From assembly GCA_942492065.1 (NCBI GenBank), contig CALODV010000008.1:1178001-1242000 (forward strand): a stretch of DNA of 64,000 bases. The letters run 5' to 3'. The position numbers were made by a program, and so were the translations under genes. Of the stretch, positions 42,819-52,409 are shown one piece after another; positions within the stretch are counted from its first letter, which is position 1, and every line of letters starts with the position of its first letter. The notes under the pieces were generated by a model. It had not been told where the DNA came from, made no database searches, and saw only the letters and a program-made list of their open reading frames with translations. The DNA is from G963665815 sp942492065 (GTDB lineage Bacteria > Cloacimonadota > Cloacimonadia > Cloacimonadales > JAIOQZ01).

Positions 42819-43412
42819 CTACTTCAAAGAATTAACTGCATAGTTCAAAGTAGACTCAACGATATTTTCCTGCCACGGGAAGGAAGGTCTAAGGACAAGC
42901 AGACTGCTCAAACCAAATACAGTTGACCACAGAAACTGAGCTGCAGAGTCGAAATCCTGATCTTTGAACAAACCTTCTTCCACCCCCATCCTTACAAACT
43001 GCTTCATTAACTGATATCCCCTGAATCCCTTTAAATTCTCAACTGGTCCCGGATTGAAATCTGTATACTGCCCGGCAAGTAACCGGAGGTGTTCCGGATT
43101 GCTAAGGTGTTCGTTAACATACATGTTAAGATAAGCTTTGATCCTGCTTTCCACAGGTTGAGCTGAATCTGCCTGAAGTTCTTCTCCCTTTTCAAGGATG
43201 TTAATATAGTGATCTTGTATAAGGTGTTGCAGAATCTCGCTTTTATTTGCAAAATAGTTGTATATTGTCGTGGGAGAATATTCAATCTTCAGTGCTATAT
43301 TACGCATGGAAACGTTATTAAATCCTTCAGTTGAGAACAATTCTCTGGCTGCATTAAGTATCTTTCTTTTTAGTTCTTTCTTTTCTTTCTGCTTTCGTTC
43401 GGCAATTCCCAT
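42819..43412 (-). CDS. TetR/AcrR-family transcriptional regulator
   Basis: About 197 residues. The N-terminal DNA-binding domain reads KRKILNAARELFSTEGFNNVSMRNIALKIEYSPTTIYNYFANKSEILQHL, a classic TetR helix-turn-helix. The C-terminal ligand domain (YLNMYVNEHLSNPEHLRLL, AAQFLWSTVFGLSSLLVLRP) is TetR_C-like. The start is set at the ATG with GGAGA upstream, 22 codons inside the longest frame. No divergent efflux gene is adjacent, so the target is not evident. Confidence 0.9.
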   Translation of the reverse strand: MGIAERKQKEKKELKRKILNAARELFSTEGFNNVSMRNIALKIEYSPTTIYNYFANKSEILQHLIQDHYINILEKGEELQADSAQPVESRIKAYLNMYVNEHLSNPEHLRLLAGQYTDFNPGPVENLKGFRGYQLMKQFVRMGVEEGLFKDQDFDSAAQFLWSTVFGLSSLLVLRPSFPWQENIVESTLNYAVNSLK

Positions 43413-43501
43413 TTTGAGTCTCCATTTTTTTTTCACATCGTTCTGAATATTTACAATGTTAATATAAAAATCGGTCAAGAAATATCTTGAAATTTCATTT
43501 C

Positions 43502-43527
43502 CCCTTGCAAAAATTTAAAAGCAAGGG
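43502..43527. promoter_or_regulatory. CCCTTGC/GCAAGGG inverted repeat upstream of the TetR gene
   Basis: Perfect 7-bp arms with a 12-base AT-only spacer, about 90 bases upstream of the TetR start; candidate autoregulatory operator or mRNA structure. Confidence 0.35.
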
Positions 43528-43574
43528 TGTAGATAAAAAGAGCAATATTATTAATTATTTTAAAACTATCAGGC

Positions 43575-43609
43575 AGCAAAAAAAGGCTGTCAGAATACTA
43601 ACAGCCTTT
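43575..43609 (-). terminator. Terminator of the XRE gene
   Basis: AAAGGCTGT/ACAGCCTTT stem with a 10-base loop and T run on the minus strand. Confidence 0.8.
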
Positions 43610-43649
43610 GTTCAAATTTCTTAAGTAATTAATTAGTAGTAGTCACACC

Positions 43650-43979
43650 TTAACGATTGCGTCGTAATTCATCAATAAGGATATCCTGCAGTTTGATAAT
43701 CTTATCTTTTTCTGCTATTATTGCATCCTTATTATCAATGATTCTTTCATAGAACTTTGTCTTTTCGTCATCAAGTTCCTCAACAGGTGATTTGTAAAAA
43801 TAAGACTCTTCAACGTCAAAGAATTCGGCAAGCTTCTGAGCGTTTCTTTTGCTGATTTTGCTGCCATTTTCATAAGCTGACAGAGTAGGTCTGGATATTT
43901 GAACTTCACTGCTTAATGCATGTTGAGAAAGACCACTTTTAATCCTTAAAACACGTAAACGATCACCTGAACCTCTCAT
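43650..43979 (-). CDS. XRE-family HTH regulator with C-terminal coiled coil
   Basis: A 109-residue protein. HTH_3 domain: LRVLRIKSGLSQHALSSEVQISRPTLSAYENGSKISKRNAQKLAEFFDV (about 9-55). The C-terminus is a predicted coiled coil (FYERIIDNKDAIIAEKDKIIKLQDILIDEL), which probably dimerises it. GGAG precedes the ATG on the minus strand. Monocistronic with its own terminator. Target unknown. Confidence 0.88.
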   Translation of the reverse strand: MRGSGDRLRVLRIKSGLSQHALSSEVQISRPTLSAYENGSKISKRNAQKLAEFFDVEESYFYKSPVEELDDEKTKFYERIIDNKDAIIAEKDKIIKLQDILIDELRRNR

Positions 43980-44455
43980 AATATCTCCATTCGTTTAATA
44001 TTAGGTTAATAATGAAGGGACATGTCAAGTTGTCAATAAGAATTTACATTGTCAGCCATAAAAATTTAACAACATTTAGTGAAATATCTCTATACTCCTA
44101 TTTTGCAGCATATTATAATGTCTACCATTATTTGACACTTAATCAATTTTATTATCATAGCATTATTACAAACAGAAAGCAAATTGAATGCAGTTTCATT
44201 ATTACTAATTCTGAACAGACAAACTCTGACATATTTTAACCTTGCTTACAAGTTTTGTGTAACTATAAATGTACTACTTCGTTAAGGAATAGACAGCTGA
44301 TTTGCTTAATAACTATTAATATCAGAAGCTAATACAGTATTTAAAACCTGCTATATTGCCTATATAAATAACTGAATATTGCGAAACAGCTAAAAAATGC
44401 TTTACTTTAATGAATTATTGAAAATTCATGACATGAATAATTCCACGGGGGATCC
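43980..44455. other. AT-rich divergent intergenic region upstream of bamA
   Basis: No supported gene. On the minus strand TTGACAACTTGACA near 44018-44031 gives two overlapping -35-like hexamers for the XRE gene. No clear bamA promoter seen. Confidence 0.4.
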
Positions 44456-46684
44456 ATGAATAAGTTAATTGTCTTAATTCTAATTTTTCTTAGCCTGAGC
44501 AATATTGTTTTTGCTGCAGGCTCGAATGTAATATCTGAAATTAAAATTCAGGGAACATCTGTTATAGATGAGGATCTTATCAGGTCAGTTCTGACGTTTA
44601 AGGTCGGTGAATTTATAGATCAGAATGAAATATCAAAATCAATAAGAAACCTTTATCAGCTTGGTGTTTTTGATAATATTAATATCAGTGCTGAGGAAAC
44701 AGATTTAGGTATTGGTATTATCATATCAGTCAAAGAATATCCGGTTATTAAGAAAACTAAGGTTAAAGGGAACAAGCGCTATTCTAAAGACAAAGTTGAA
44801 AACGAAGCAGGGTTTGTTGAAGGAGCATACTGGTCTCCTTTCCTCAAAGCTGAGATAGTTAAAGAAATCAAGAAACACTATCAAGATCTTAGTTATCACT
44901 ATTCTGAAGTAGAATTTGACGTTCAAAATAATGACGATAATACTGTGAACATTGAACTTCAGGTTATTGAAGGCCAGAAAGTAAAAATTAAGAAAATTAA
45001 CATAAATGGCAATAAATTAGTTACAGCTAAAGAACTTCTTAAAAAAATGAAAACTAAAAAATCCAGTCTTTTCAGAAGTGGAAAATTCGATGAAGAAGAA
45101 TTTAACACAGATTTAGAAAAGATTATTTCATATTACAATGAAAAAGGCTTTATAGATGCCAGAATAATCTCACATAATAAAGAAATTAAAGATAAAGACA
45201 TGCTTATCGAAATTAACCTGTTTGAAGGTCAGCAGTTCAAATTCGGGAAGCTTGATATTACTGGTAATGAAAGATTTATCACCGATGTATTAATGAAGAA
45301 CTTTACATTCGAGAAAGGCGATATATTCAATCTTGGACAGTTTGACAGAGAATTACAGAGTCTGTCCGAAATGTATTATGAAGATGGATATATCTACTCC
45401 AGTTTTGATCATATCATTGAGAAAAACGGAGATTTCATCAATATTATTATTGAAGTGAATGAGAACACAAGAGCAAAAATACATAAAATCCATATAGTTG
45501 GAAACAATAAAACAAAAGAGAAGGTCATAAGACGTCAAATAGCTATTTCTCCCGGAGAATACTACAAACAGTCAAAAGTTATACAAACCCTGAGAAACAT
45601 TTACAATCTCGGTTTCTTTGAAGCCGATCTGTATCATACACCTGAGCCAATTAATTCCAACGGAGATATTGATCTCACAATCCACGTAAATGACAAACCT
45701 TCAGGAACAGCTAACGGTGGGATTGGATATAACAGTCAGGACAGTTTTGTGGGTATGCTGAGCCTTTCTCAGAACAATCTGCTTGGAAATGCCTGGACAT
45801 CCAGCTTTTCATGGGAGTTTGGAGGTTCAACCCAGGATTTTGAACTGGACTTCACTAATCCATACATATATGATACGAATATTCTTGGAGGCTTAAGCCT
45901 TCACCATACTCAGAAAGAATGGGATTCATTCAATTATAATGTTCTTACAAGCGGTGGATCTGTTCGTGTTGGTAAACACCTGGAATCTCTGAATTTCTCA
46001 AAACTGATATTATCCTACTCTCTTACATCCAAGAAATATGAACTTCAGGACGAAGACGATGATGCTTCCTCATATCTTCTGGAATTAACTGAGAAAGGAA
46101 CCCAGCACAACAGTTCTGTAAGCGTAACATTCTCCAGAGACAGCAGAGATAACTATTTCTTCGCTACCGGAGGAACTCAGTTTACACTTTATAATGAAAT
46201 TGCCGGTGGTCCGCTTCAGGGAAATTTTGACTATTACAAAACTATCGGTGAGTTCAGATGGTATGTACCTACATTCTGGAAACTGGTATTGAGATCTAAA
46301 CTGAGACTCGGTTATGCAACAGCTTTCGGCAGCTCAGATGAAGTACCGCCAGAAGAAAGATTCTATCTTGGCGGAACAGGTTCTGACGGTATCAGAGGCT
46401 ACGCAGACAGATCCATAGGTCCACAGGACGGCGGTATAAGAGAAATACTCTTCTCTACAGAGTATGCATTCCCTATAGCTCCGGAAACCATCATAGGTCT
46501 TCTTTTCTTCGATTCTGGTAACAGTTATAACAACTTCGAAGAATTTAATCTCTGGGAGCTAAAAAAAGGCGCTGGTGCAGGCGTAAGAATTAAGACACCA
46601 TTAGGTCTTATCGGATTTGACTTTGCACGCAACTTTGAGGATCATTCATGGGAACCTCACTTCCAGTTCGGAACAACTTTCTAA
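44456..46684 (+). CDS. bamA: Outer membrane protein assembly factor BamA (Omp85)
   Basis: Central insertase for outer-membrane beta-barrels, 742 residues. Signal peptide LIVLILIFLSLSNIVFAAG. Five POTRA repeats (about 25-420) recur with the pattern I..I.I.GN......V........G..... The Omp85 barrel (about 425-742) carries GGTGSDGIRGYADRSIGP, the conserved IRGY/VRGF loop, and ends in Phe (FQFGTTF) as barrel proteins do. Preceded by GGGGG-type site GGGGGATCC; followed by three tRNA genes. It establishes a diderm envelope. Confidence 0.95.
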   Translation: MNKLIVLILIFLSLSNIVFAAGSNVISEIKIQGTSVIDEDLIRSVLTFKVGEFIDQNEISKSIRNLYQLGVFDNINISAEETDLGIGIIISVKEYPVIKKTKVKGNKRYSKDKVENEAGFVEGAYWSPFLKAEIVKEIKKHYQDLSYHYSEVEFDVQNNDDNTVNIELQVIEGQKVKIKKININGNKLVTAKELLKKMKTKKSSLFRSGKFDEEEFNTDLEKIISYYNEKGFIDARIISHNKEIKDKDMLIEINLFEGQQFKFGKLDITGNERFITDVLMKNFTFEKGDIFNLGQFDRELQSLSEMYYEDGYIYSSFDHIIEKNGDFINIIIEVNENTRAKIHKIHIVGNNKTKEKVIRRQIAISPGEYYKQSKVIQTLRNIYNLGFFEADLYHTPEPINSNGDIDLTIHVNDKPSGTANGGIGYNSQDSFVGMLSLSQNNLLGNAWTSSFSWEFGGSTQDFELDFTNPYIYDTNILGGLSLHHTQKEWDSFNYNVLTSGGSVRVGKHLESLNFSKLILSYSLTSKKYELQDEDDDASSYLLELTEKGTQHNSSVSVTFSRDSRDNYFFATGGTQFTLYNEIAGGPLQGNFDYYKTIGEFRWYVPTFWKLVLRSKLRLGYATAFGSSDEVPPEERFYLGGTGSDGIRGYADRSIGPQDGGIREILFSTEYAFPIAPETIIGLLFFDSGNSYNNFEEFNLWELKKGAGAGVRIKTPLGLIGFDFARNFEDHSWEPHFQFGTTF

Positions 46685-46769
46685 AAAAAGTTGAAATAAA
46701 TATTGACACAGAAACGTCGGTTTTATTTGTTGTCAGAGTGCTTCAGCAATGAGGCTTGACTAAATGCTA

Positions 46770-46848
<79 letters not shown>

Positions 46849-46856
46849 TTTTAAAT

Positions 46857-46932
46857 GGGTGTTTAGCTCAGTTGGGAGAGCACCTGCCTTACAAGCAGGC
46901 TGTCAGGGGTTCAAGTCCCTTAACACCCACCA
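46857..46932 (+). tRNA. tRNA-Val (TAC), copy 1
   Basis: 76 bases with CCA; acceptor GGGTGTT/AACACCC, anticodon loop CTTACAA (TAC). Identical to copy 2 except one acceptor-stem pair. Confidence 0.97.
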
Positions 46933-46961
46933 TAGATCATTAAAAAATAGAACATAGATTC

Positions 46962-47037
46962 GGGCGTTTAGCTCAGTTGGGAGAGCACCTGCCTTACAAG
47001 CAGGCTGTCAGGGGTTCAAGTCCCTTAACGCCCACCA
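46962..47037 (+). tRNA. tRNA-Val (TAC), copy 2
   Basis: 76 bases with CCA; acceptor GGGCGTT/AACGCCC. Differs from copy 1 by T to C and A to G at paired acceptor positions 4 and 69. Confidence 0.97.
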
Positions 47038-47041
47038 TTTT

Positions 47042-47070
47042 AAAGGAAGTCTTTTGACTTCCTTTTTTTT
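47042..47070 (+). terminator. Terminator of the tRNA cluster
   Basis: AAAGGAAGTC-TTTT-GACTTCCTTT stem continuing into eight T. Confidence 0.85.
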
Positions 47071-47129
47071 ATGCTTTACAGTTTTAATGCAATTTGCAAC
47101 AACTTATGAAAAATATCAAGGACACCCAA

Positions 47130-48299
47130 ATGAATATAAACATTAAATCCTTCTACTCCGAGTTTACCCAGAAGGAACAGAATCGCAGAATCACCTCTGC
47201 CCTCTCAGCTATAATGTCTGAAAAAGATATTACTTTCACCGAAACAGATACTCCTGATGCGCTTCTCATACTCTCAGGAGGAACAGAGAATCTCGTCATA
47301 GACTTCCTGAACAGCACAGCTGTAAGTAATACCGTTTACTTACTCACACACCGCAGCAATAATTCCCTTCCGGCAGCTCTGGAAATATCAGCCTGGCTGC
47401 AGCAGAATGATATTGATTCACGTATAATCGATCTGGAATCGGCAAATGCCGCAGAAGAACTGAGAGAAATCATTGTAGATAAACAACCGCTTTACGGAAA
47501 GAGAATCGGAGTTATTGGCAAACCTTCCGACTGGCTTATTGCCAGCTCTCACTCTGCGGACATCGTCAAAAGACAATGGGGAGCTGATATTGTAGAGATA
47601 TCACTGACAGATTTCATAAAAGCTGTGGATGCAGAAAACCGCAAGATCAAAAACCATTCTCTGAATATGTTCTCAGATAAATATGAAGAACCAGAAGAAA
47701 ACGATAAGCTAAGCGCTGAAGCTGTTTATTACGTGTTAAAATCACTTATCAACTCTGAAAAGCTGGATGCAATCACTATTCGCTGTTTTGATCTTGTAAA
47801 AGAACTCAAAACGACAGCCTGCTACGCCCTTGCCAGACTCAACAGTGAAAATATACCTGCAGGCTGCGAAGGCGATATACCAAGCATTATCGGAATACTG
47901 TGGGCAAAGGAACTTACAGGTAAGATTCCATGGATGGCAAATCCATCTGTTATTAACAGTGAAACCGGATCAATTATTCTGGCTCACTGCACTGCTCCCC
48001 TGCAGTATTTGAGCGATATTGTCTACCGATCTCATTTCGAATCTTCCTGTGCAGTAGGCATACAGGGTAATCTAAATTTCCAGGAAGTGACTATCTTAAG
48101 ACTTGGTGGAAAAAACCTGGATAAAGTAAGTTGTTTTGAAGGAAAAGTTATCCGTCACCTGCAAAAGCCGGATTTATGCAGAACTCAGATTGAAGTTTCG
48201 ATACCTGAAAATGCTGTGAATGAACTCCTAAGGAGTCCACTGGGTAATCACTTGCTGGTTCTACCGGGAAAACACAGCACATTATTGCTGAAAAATTGA
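47130..48299 (+). CDS. Fucose-isomerase-like family protein
   Basis: About 389 residues with the two-domain organisation of COG2407 L-fucose/L-arabinose isomerase-like proteins: LLILSGGTENLVI, VYLLTHRSNNSLPAALEISAWLQ, RIGVIGKPSDWLI early, then TIRCFDLVKELKTTACYALARLNSENIPAGCEGDIPSII, NPSVINSETGSIILAHCTAP and LRLGGKNLDK. The Glu of CEGD and His of LAHC correspond to metal-binding positions in the family. AAGGA lies eight bases before the chosen ATG; an in-frame ATG 12 codons earlier lacks a site. True substrate unknown. Confidence 0.75.
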   Translation: MNINIKSFYSEFTQKEQNRRITSALSAIMSEKDITFTETDTPDALLILSGGTENLVIDFLNSTAVSNTVYLLTHRSNNSLPAALEISAWLQQNDIDSRIIDLESANAAEELREIIVDKQPLYGKRIGVIGKPSDWLIASSHSADIVKRQWGADIVEISLTDFIKAVDAENRKIKNHSLNMFSDKYEEPEENDKLSAEAVYYVLKSLINSEKLDAITIRCFDLVKELKTTACYALARLNSENIPAGCEGDIPSIIGILWAKELTGKIPWMANPSVINSETGSIILAHCTAPLQYLSDIVYRSHFESSCAVGIQGNLNFQEVTILRLGGKNLDKVSCFEGKVIRHLQKPDLCRTQIEVSIPENAVNELLRSPLGNHLLVLPGKHSTLLLKN

Positions 48300-48311
48300 A
48301 TCACCTTAGTT

Positions 48312-49226
48312 TCAGACTACTTTAGTCTTTGATGCTTTCTTTGTCCTATGTGTTATAAGATAGCCGGCTGCAATTATAAGCAGTCCGCCAACAACCAGAT
48401 TTGTATTTAGCTGCAGATTAAGGAAAAGATACTCGTTTATTGTGGTAAACAGAATAGTGAAGACAAATAGAATAGATGTCAGATTTACCGGCAGATATTT
48501 CATTGCGTAGTTCCAGAACAAATATGATAAACCGCTCTGGAAAACACCCATTTCAATGAGCCAGAACCATTGTAGAGGTGTGTATGGTTTTTGTCCTGAG
48601 GTAAATATGAATGGCATCATCGTAATAGATGAAATGACGAATATCTTGAACAGGAAACGAATTACTCCAACCGGATCCCCCTGCACTGCTTTAACCAGAA
48701 CAGATGAGAAGAACGTATAGAATCCAAATGTTATTCCTGTTGCTGCTCCGAGTATGACTCCAACCAGATATTTATCCGAGGACAAATCAAGATTCCCTTT
48801 ACCGTAAACAATCAAGATCAATCCTGCAAACGCTGTGAGGAATGAGAATATTTCTTTTCTTGCCGGAGCAATCTTGTAAATTGCAAAGCTCATCATAAAT
48901 ACGAATATAGGAGACAGGTTTTCCAGAATCATAACTAAGGTTCCCGGAAGGTATTTCAACGCCATATGATATATAATTGAATTTCCTGTAAGCCCAATCA
49001 GAGAAATAAAGATAGTCAGTTTTGCATTGCTTTTCCAGTTAATTTTCATCTCTTTCTTTGCCAGCAGAAACAAACCAAACACAATTGTCCCTATCCAGAA
49101 TCTGAAGCCAGTAACAAAATACATATCCACACCCTGCAAAGCCAGATATCTGCCTGCGGGTCCGTGTATCCCCCAGGAAAACAATGCTATAAAGGCGAAT
49201 AACAATCCTTTAACTCTGTCACTCAT
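48312..49226 (-). CDS. DMT/EamA-family transporter
   Basis: About 304 residues with ten hydrophobic helices in two EamA repeats. Repeat 1: LFAFIALFSWGIHGPAGRYLA, GNSIIYHMALKYLPGTLVMILENLSPIFVF. Repeat 2: GVILGAATGITFGFYTFFSSVL, QSGLSYLFWNYAMKYLPVNLTSILFVFTILF. Probable metabolite exporter; substrate not predictable. The ATG with GGAG upstream is chosen, 18 codons inside the longest frame. Convergent with the fucose-isomerase-like gene. Confidence 0.9.
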   Translation of the reverse strand: MSDRVKGLLFAFIALFSWGIHGPAGRYLALQGVDMYFVTGFRFWIGTIVFGLFLLAKKEMKINWKSNAKLTIFISLIGLTGNSIIYHMALKYLPGTLVMILENLSPIFVFMMSFAIYKIAPARKEIFSFLTAFAGLILIVYGKGNLDLSSDKYLVGVILGAATGITFGFYTFFSSVLVKAVQGDPVGVIRFLFKIFVISSITMMPFIFTSGQKPYTPLQWFWLIEMGVFQSGLSYLFWNYAMKYLPVNLTSILFVFTILFTTINEYLFLNLQLNTNLVVGGLLIIAAGYLITHRTKKASKTKVV

Positions 49227-49632
49227 ATTTTCTCCATCTGTGAACGATGCATAATAATTCTGAATATCAAAATAATGCAAAGCTCAAAATATGATTTTTC
49301 GATAAACACAAAAGAATAAGTTGAAGTTCTTTGTCTATATGTATTTCAAAAGTATTGTCATTTGTAATAAATCAGCATTCTTTATAAGTTTTAACATTCA
49401 AGTTATAATTAGTTAACAAAAATCGTTAGTACAAGAGTGAAGATTGATACTTTCCTGATTCAAAAATATATGTTAATAATGCAATAAGAAACTGAAAAAA
49501 AACTAAAGCAGAGAGCTCTCCTTATCTCTGCTTTTTTTTATTTCATGCAATTCTGATTATTCTTGATAATTTTCCTTTACTTTGTGGATACATCAAATAA
49601 AAAAGTACTTAAGACTTAAAATAGGGGAATAG
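49227..49632. other. Intergenic region with an orphan terminator
   Basis: No protein gene seen. A plus-strand terminator at 49508 has no plus-strand gene before it for more than 1 kb, so a small RNA ending there is possible. The stretch is strongly AT-rich. Confidence 0.4.
49508..49540 (+). terminator. Orphan Rho-independent terminator
   Basis: GCAGAGA...TCTCTGC stem with a 10-base loop, then eight T. Confidence 0.8.
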
Positions 49633-50751
49633 ATGAAAATTAGAGTTCTGCATGTAATTCAGGACTTGCACATAGGTGGTGCAGAGAAGTCACTATTAGA
49701 TATCTGCAAAACATACAACCAAGAGTTGTTTGAGTTTTCAGTAATTACATTCTGGCATGGAGACAAGCTGGAATACGAATTTGTTAATTCAACTGTGAAT
49801 ATTAGATATGTTTGTTTAAACTGCAAAAACAGATACGATGTTTCTATTTACCCTAAACTTTTAAAGTACATAAAACATTATAATCCCCAGATTGTACATA
49901 CGCACTTACCCATTGCCGGTATATATTCGAGATTATGTAAACCATTCACAAAATCGCTGTATATCACTACTCAGCATAGTGTTGTTTACAAAAGGAATTT
50001 CTTTCATTTTTTTAACAGAATAACTTCTAGAATTTTTAATGACTGGTATATTGCAAATTCTGAATTCACAAAAAAATTTCTTATTAAGCATAAATACTCA
50101 AGAAAAGAAAGAACTGAATTGATTTATCTTGGAGTTGACTTCAAAAGTTTCGAGAAGAAGAGTACTGGAATATCTTGCCAGCAATTAAAACAGACTTTTG
50201 ATATCCCTGAAAAGGCAAAAGTAATAGGCTATATCGCATCATTTAAAAAAGAAAGAGGACACGTTGAATTCCTGGAAATAATCAGGAAATGTATAGCAGT
50301 TAAACCCGATCTTTACTTTGTTCTTGTTGGTGATGGGACAATGAGAGAATCTGTTATTCAGCTGGCTTCTCAGATGAATATTGATTCAAACATAGTATTC
50401 CCGGGAAATGTAACTAATACCTCTGATTATCTGAGATTGATGGATATTTTTGTACTTCCAACATTTTATGAATCTTTTGGAATATCGATTATTGAAGCTA
50501 TGTATATGAATGTTCCTGTTATTGCATATGATACTTGTGCAGTATCAGAAATTGTGGGATCAGATAGAGGAATACTTGTCACGGCTTTCGACAAACATGC
50601 ATTTTCTAAAATTCTGCTTGAGATAGTAGAAACCCCTTTAAAAACATCCAAATATACTGAAAATGCATACAATTTTGTTACTACACAGTTTACAATCCGA
50701 AAAATGGTTGATGAACTAGAAAAATTCTACATCAGGATAACTAACTTATGA
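49633..50751 (+). CDS. GT4-family glycosyltransferase
   Basis: A 372-residue GT-B enzyme for EPS or LPS. N-terminal LHVIQDLHIGGAEKSLLDI (donor/acceptor domain start), VHTHLPIAGIYSRL, a middle NSEFTKKFLIKH...LIYLGVDF, then YIASFKKERGHVEFLE, FVLVGDGTMRESV and the nucleotide-sugar site FVLPTFYESFGISIIEAMYMNVPVIA (E-x7-E). GGGGA precedes the ATG. It overlaps the next glycosyltransferase gene by ATGA. Confidence 0.92.
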   Translation: MKIRVLHVIQDLHIGGAEKSLLDICKTYNQELFEFSVITFWHGDKLEYEFVNSTVNIRYVCLNCKNRYDVSIYPKLLKYIKHYNPQIVHTHLPIAGIYSRLCKPFTKSLYITTQHSVVYKRNFFHFFNRITSRIFNDWYIANSEFTKKFLIKHKYSRKERTELIYLGVDFKSFEKKSTGISCQQLKQTFDIPEKAKVIGYIASFKKERGHVEFLEIIRKCIAVKPDLYFVLVGDGTMRESVIQLASQMNIDSNIVFPGNVTNTSDYLRLMDIFVLPTFYESFGISIIEAMYMNVPVIAYDTCAVSEIVGSDRGILVTAFDKHAFSKILLEIVETPLKTSKYTENAYNFVTTQFTIRKMVDELEKFYIRITNL

Positions 50752-51923
50752 AAAAAATAAAAGTTTTGCACACTATTACAAGATTAGTAATCGGTGGAGC
50801 TCAGGAAAATACAATTTACACAGCAATGCTACTTGATAAATCAAGATACAATGTTGATGTTGTAAGTGGTCCACAAGCAGGACCGGAAGGTTCATTATTG
50901 ACCGAAGCAATCAAGGGAAAAGTAAATGTTTTAACATTCAAGGATCTTGTAAGGGAAATCAATCCACTTAAAGATTTATCACATTTCATTAAGTTTTATT
51001 CATTTCTTAAAAAAGAAAAATATCAGATAATCCATACGCACAGTTCCAAAGCAGGAATCATTCACAGAGTTGCAGCAAAACTTGCAGGTGTTCCTATTAT
51101 TGTTCACACAGTCCATGGCTGGTCATTTCATGACAGAATGTCTGAAAGAACAAAAAAAATGTACGTTGCTCTTGAAAAATTTGCGGAAAAATTTACGGAT
51201 AAAATGATCACTGTTACAGACTTTGATATTGAGAAAGGCTTAAAAGAAAAAATAGGATCAAGAGAAAAATACATTACAATACATAGCTCCATAGATATAG
51301 ACTTATATTCAAACCCCACAAGAACTGTTGAGGATATTAAGCAAGAACTGAAAATACCAGAAGATAGAATAGTAATAGGTACAGTTTCACGAATGAGTGA
51401 CCAGAAAGCTCCTATAGACTTCTTTGAGTCTGCTTCAATTTTAAGAAAAACTTTTGATAATATCCACTTTTTGTTTGTTGGTGATGGTCCATTAAGAGAA
51501 GAAGTACTCAGTTATATAAAATCCAATAACTTAACAGACTGTGTCACTCTCGCCGGTCTGCGAAGAGACATTCCTGATATGACTTCAGTAATGGATATTT
51601 TCTGTCTATCTTCTCTGTGGGAAGGTCTGCCAAGGGTATTTTCTCAAGCAATGGCTGCAAAATTACCTGTTGTAGCAACGAGAGTTAATGGTGCTCCTGA
51701 GATTATTGATGATGAAGTCAACGGCTTTGTTGTTCCACCTGCAAAACCTGATCTAATGGCTGAAAAATTAGCGATACTGATAAAGGATGAAAAACTAAGA
51801 ATACAAATGGGGGAAAAAGGATTCAAAAGAATAAACCCTGATTTCTGTCTGTACAATATGGTAAGACAAGTTGATGAACTATATGTTGAGTTAATGAAAA
51901 AGAAAGGCATTTATAAGAAATAG
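50748..51923 (+). CDS. GT4-family glycosyltransferase
   Basis: A 391-residue GT-B enzyme. LHTITRLVIGGAQENTIYTAML, IIHTHSSKAGIIHRVAAKLAGVP, VHTVHGWSFHD, SIDIDLY, GTVSRMSDQKAPIDFFESA, FLFVGDGPLREEV and CLSSLWEGLPRVFSQAMAAKLPVVAT cover the standard GT4 motifs. Coupled to the preceding glycosyltransferase by a 4-base overlap, so both probably build the same glycan. Sugar specificity unknown. Confidence 0.93.
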   Translation: MKKIKVLHTITRLVIGGAQENTIYTAMLLDKSRYNVDVVSGPQAGPEGSLLTEAIKGKVNVLTFKDLVREINPLKDLSHFIKFYSFLKKEKYQIIHTHSSKAGIIHRVAAKLAGVPIIVHTVHGWSFHDRMSERTKKMYVALEKFAEKFTDKMITVTDFDIEKGLKEKIGSREKYITIHSSIDIDLYSNPTRTVEDIKQELKIPEDRIVIGTVSRMSDQKAPIDFFESASILRKTFDNIHFLFVGDGPLREEVLSYIKSNNLTDCVTLAGLRRDIPDMTSVMDIFCLSSLWEGLPRVFSQAMAAKLPVVATRVNGAPEIIDDEVNGFVVPPAKPDLMAEKLAILIKDEKLRIQMGEKGFKRINPDFCLYNMVRQVDELYVELMKKKGIYKK

Positions 51924-52376
51924 CTATTTCCTGCTTTCTTTATAGATGTCAACCCATTCATCGGCAGTAAGAACGCGGCAAACTTCCCCAATGAGTTCAT
52001 AGGGTATCTCGTTCATTCTTTTGAGCCGGAGACAGCTCTTCCCCATATCCACTTTGTACTTAGTGGTCTTGCTGTATTCTTCTTTGAACCAGTCATAGAG
52101 TTTGTCTCCCATGTACATTCCCATGTGATAGAACCCTATAAAGTTTTTCTGATTGGCAATACTTATAAATGGTAGAGGCTGATCTGGATTATTCAGATAC
52201 CCTTCCGGGTATTCGCTTAAAGGCACAACATAACCGATCATACCGTAGTTAATGGCTTCATTGAACCCCTCAGGAAGATTCTCACGAATAACCTGTCTGA
52301 GCTTATTGAAGGCATCTTTTCTTTCGGCTGGAATTTTTTTGATATATTCTTCGGGTTTAGCAGCTTCAATTCTCAT
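51924..52376 (-). CDS. DUF1801 family protein
   Basis: A 150-residue soluble protein. AAKPEEYIKKIPAERKDAFNKLRQVIRENLPEGFNEAINYGMIGYVVP is the YdhG-like/DUF1801 core, with later FISIANQKNFIGFYHMGMYM and MGKSCLRLKRMNEIPYELI. Family function unknown. GGAG lies upstream of the ATG on the minus strand. It converges with the glycosyltransferase gene and their ends abut. Confidence 0.88.
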   Translation of the reverse strand: MRIEAAKPEEYIKKIPAERKDAFNKLRQVIRENLPEGFNEAINYGMIGYVVPLSEYPEGYLNNPDQPLPFISIANQKNFIGFYHMGMYMGDKLYDWFKEEYSKTTKYKVDMGKSCLRLKRMNEIPYELIGEVCRVLTADEWVDIYKESRK

Positions 52377-52409
52377 ACTTCTCTCCTCAGTATTATATGA
52401 TAACCAAAG

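Noticed and set aside
46857..47037. Direct repeat of about 76 bp that could suggest a CRISPR or tandem array
   Set aside because: Both units fold as tRNA-Val with CCA ends; no spacers or further repeats.
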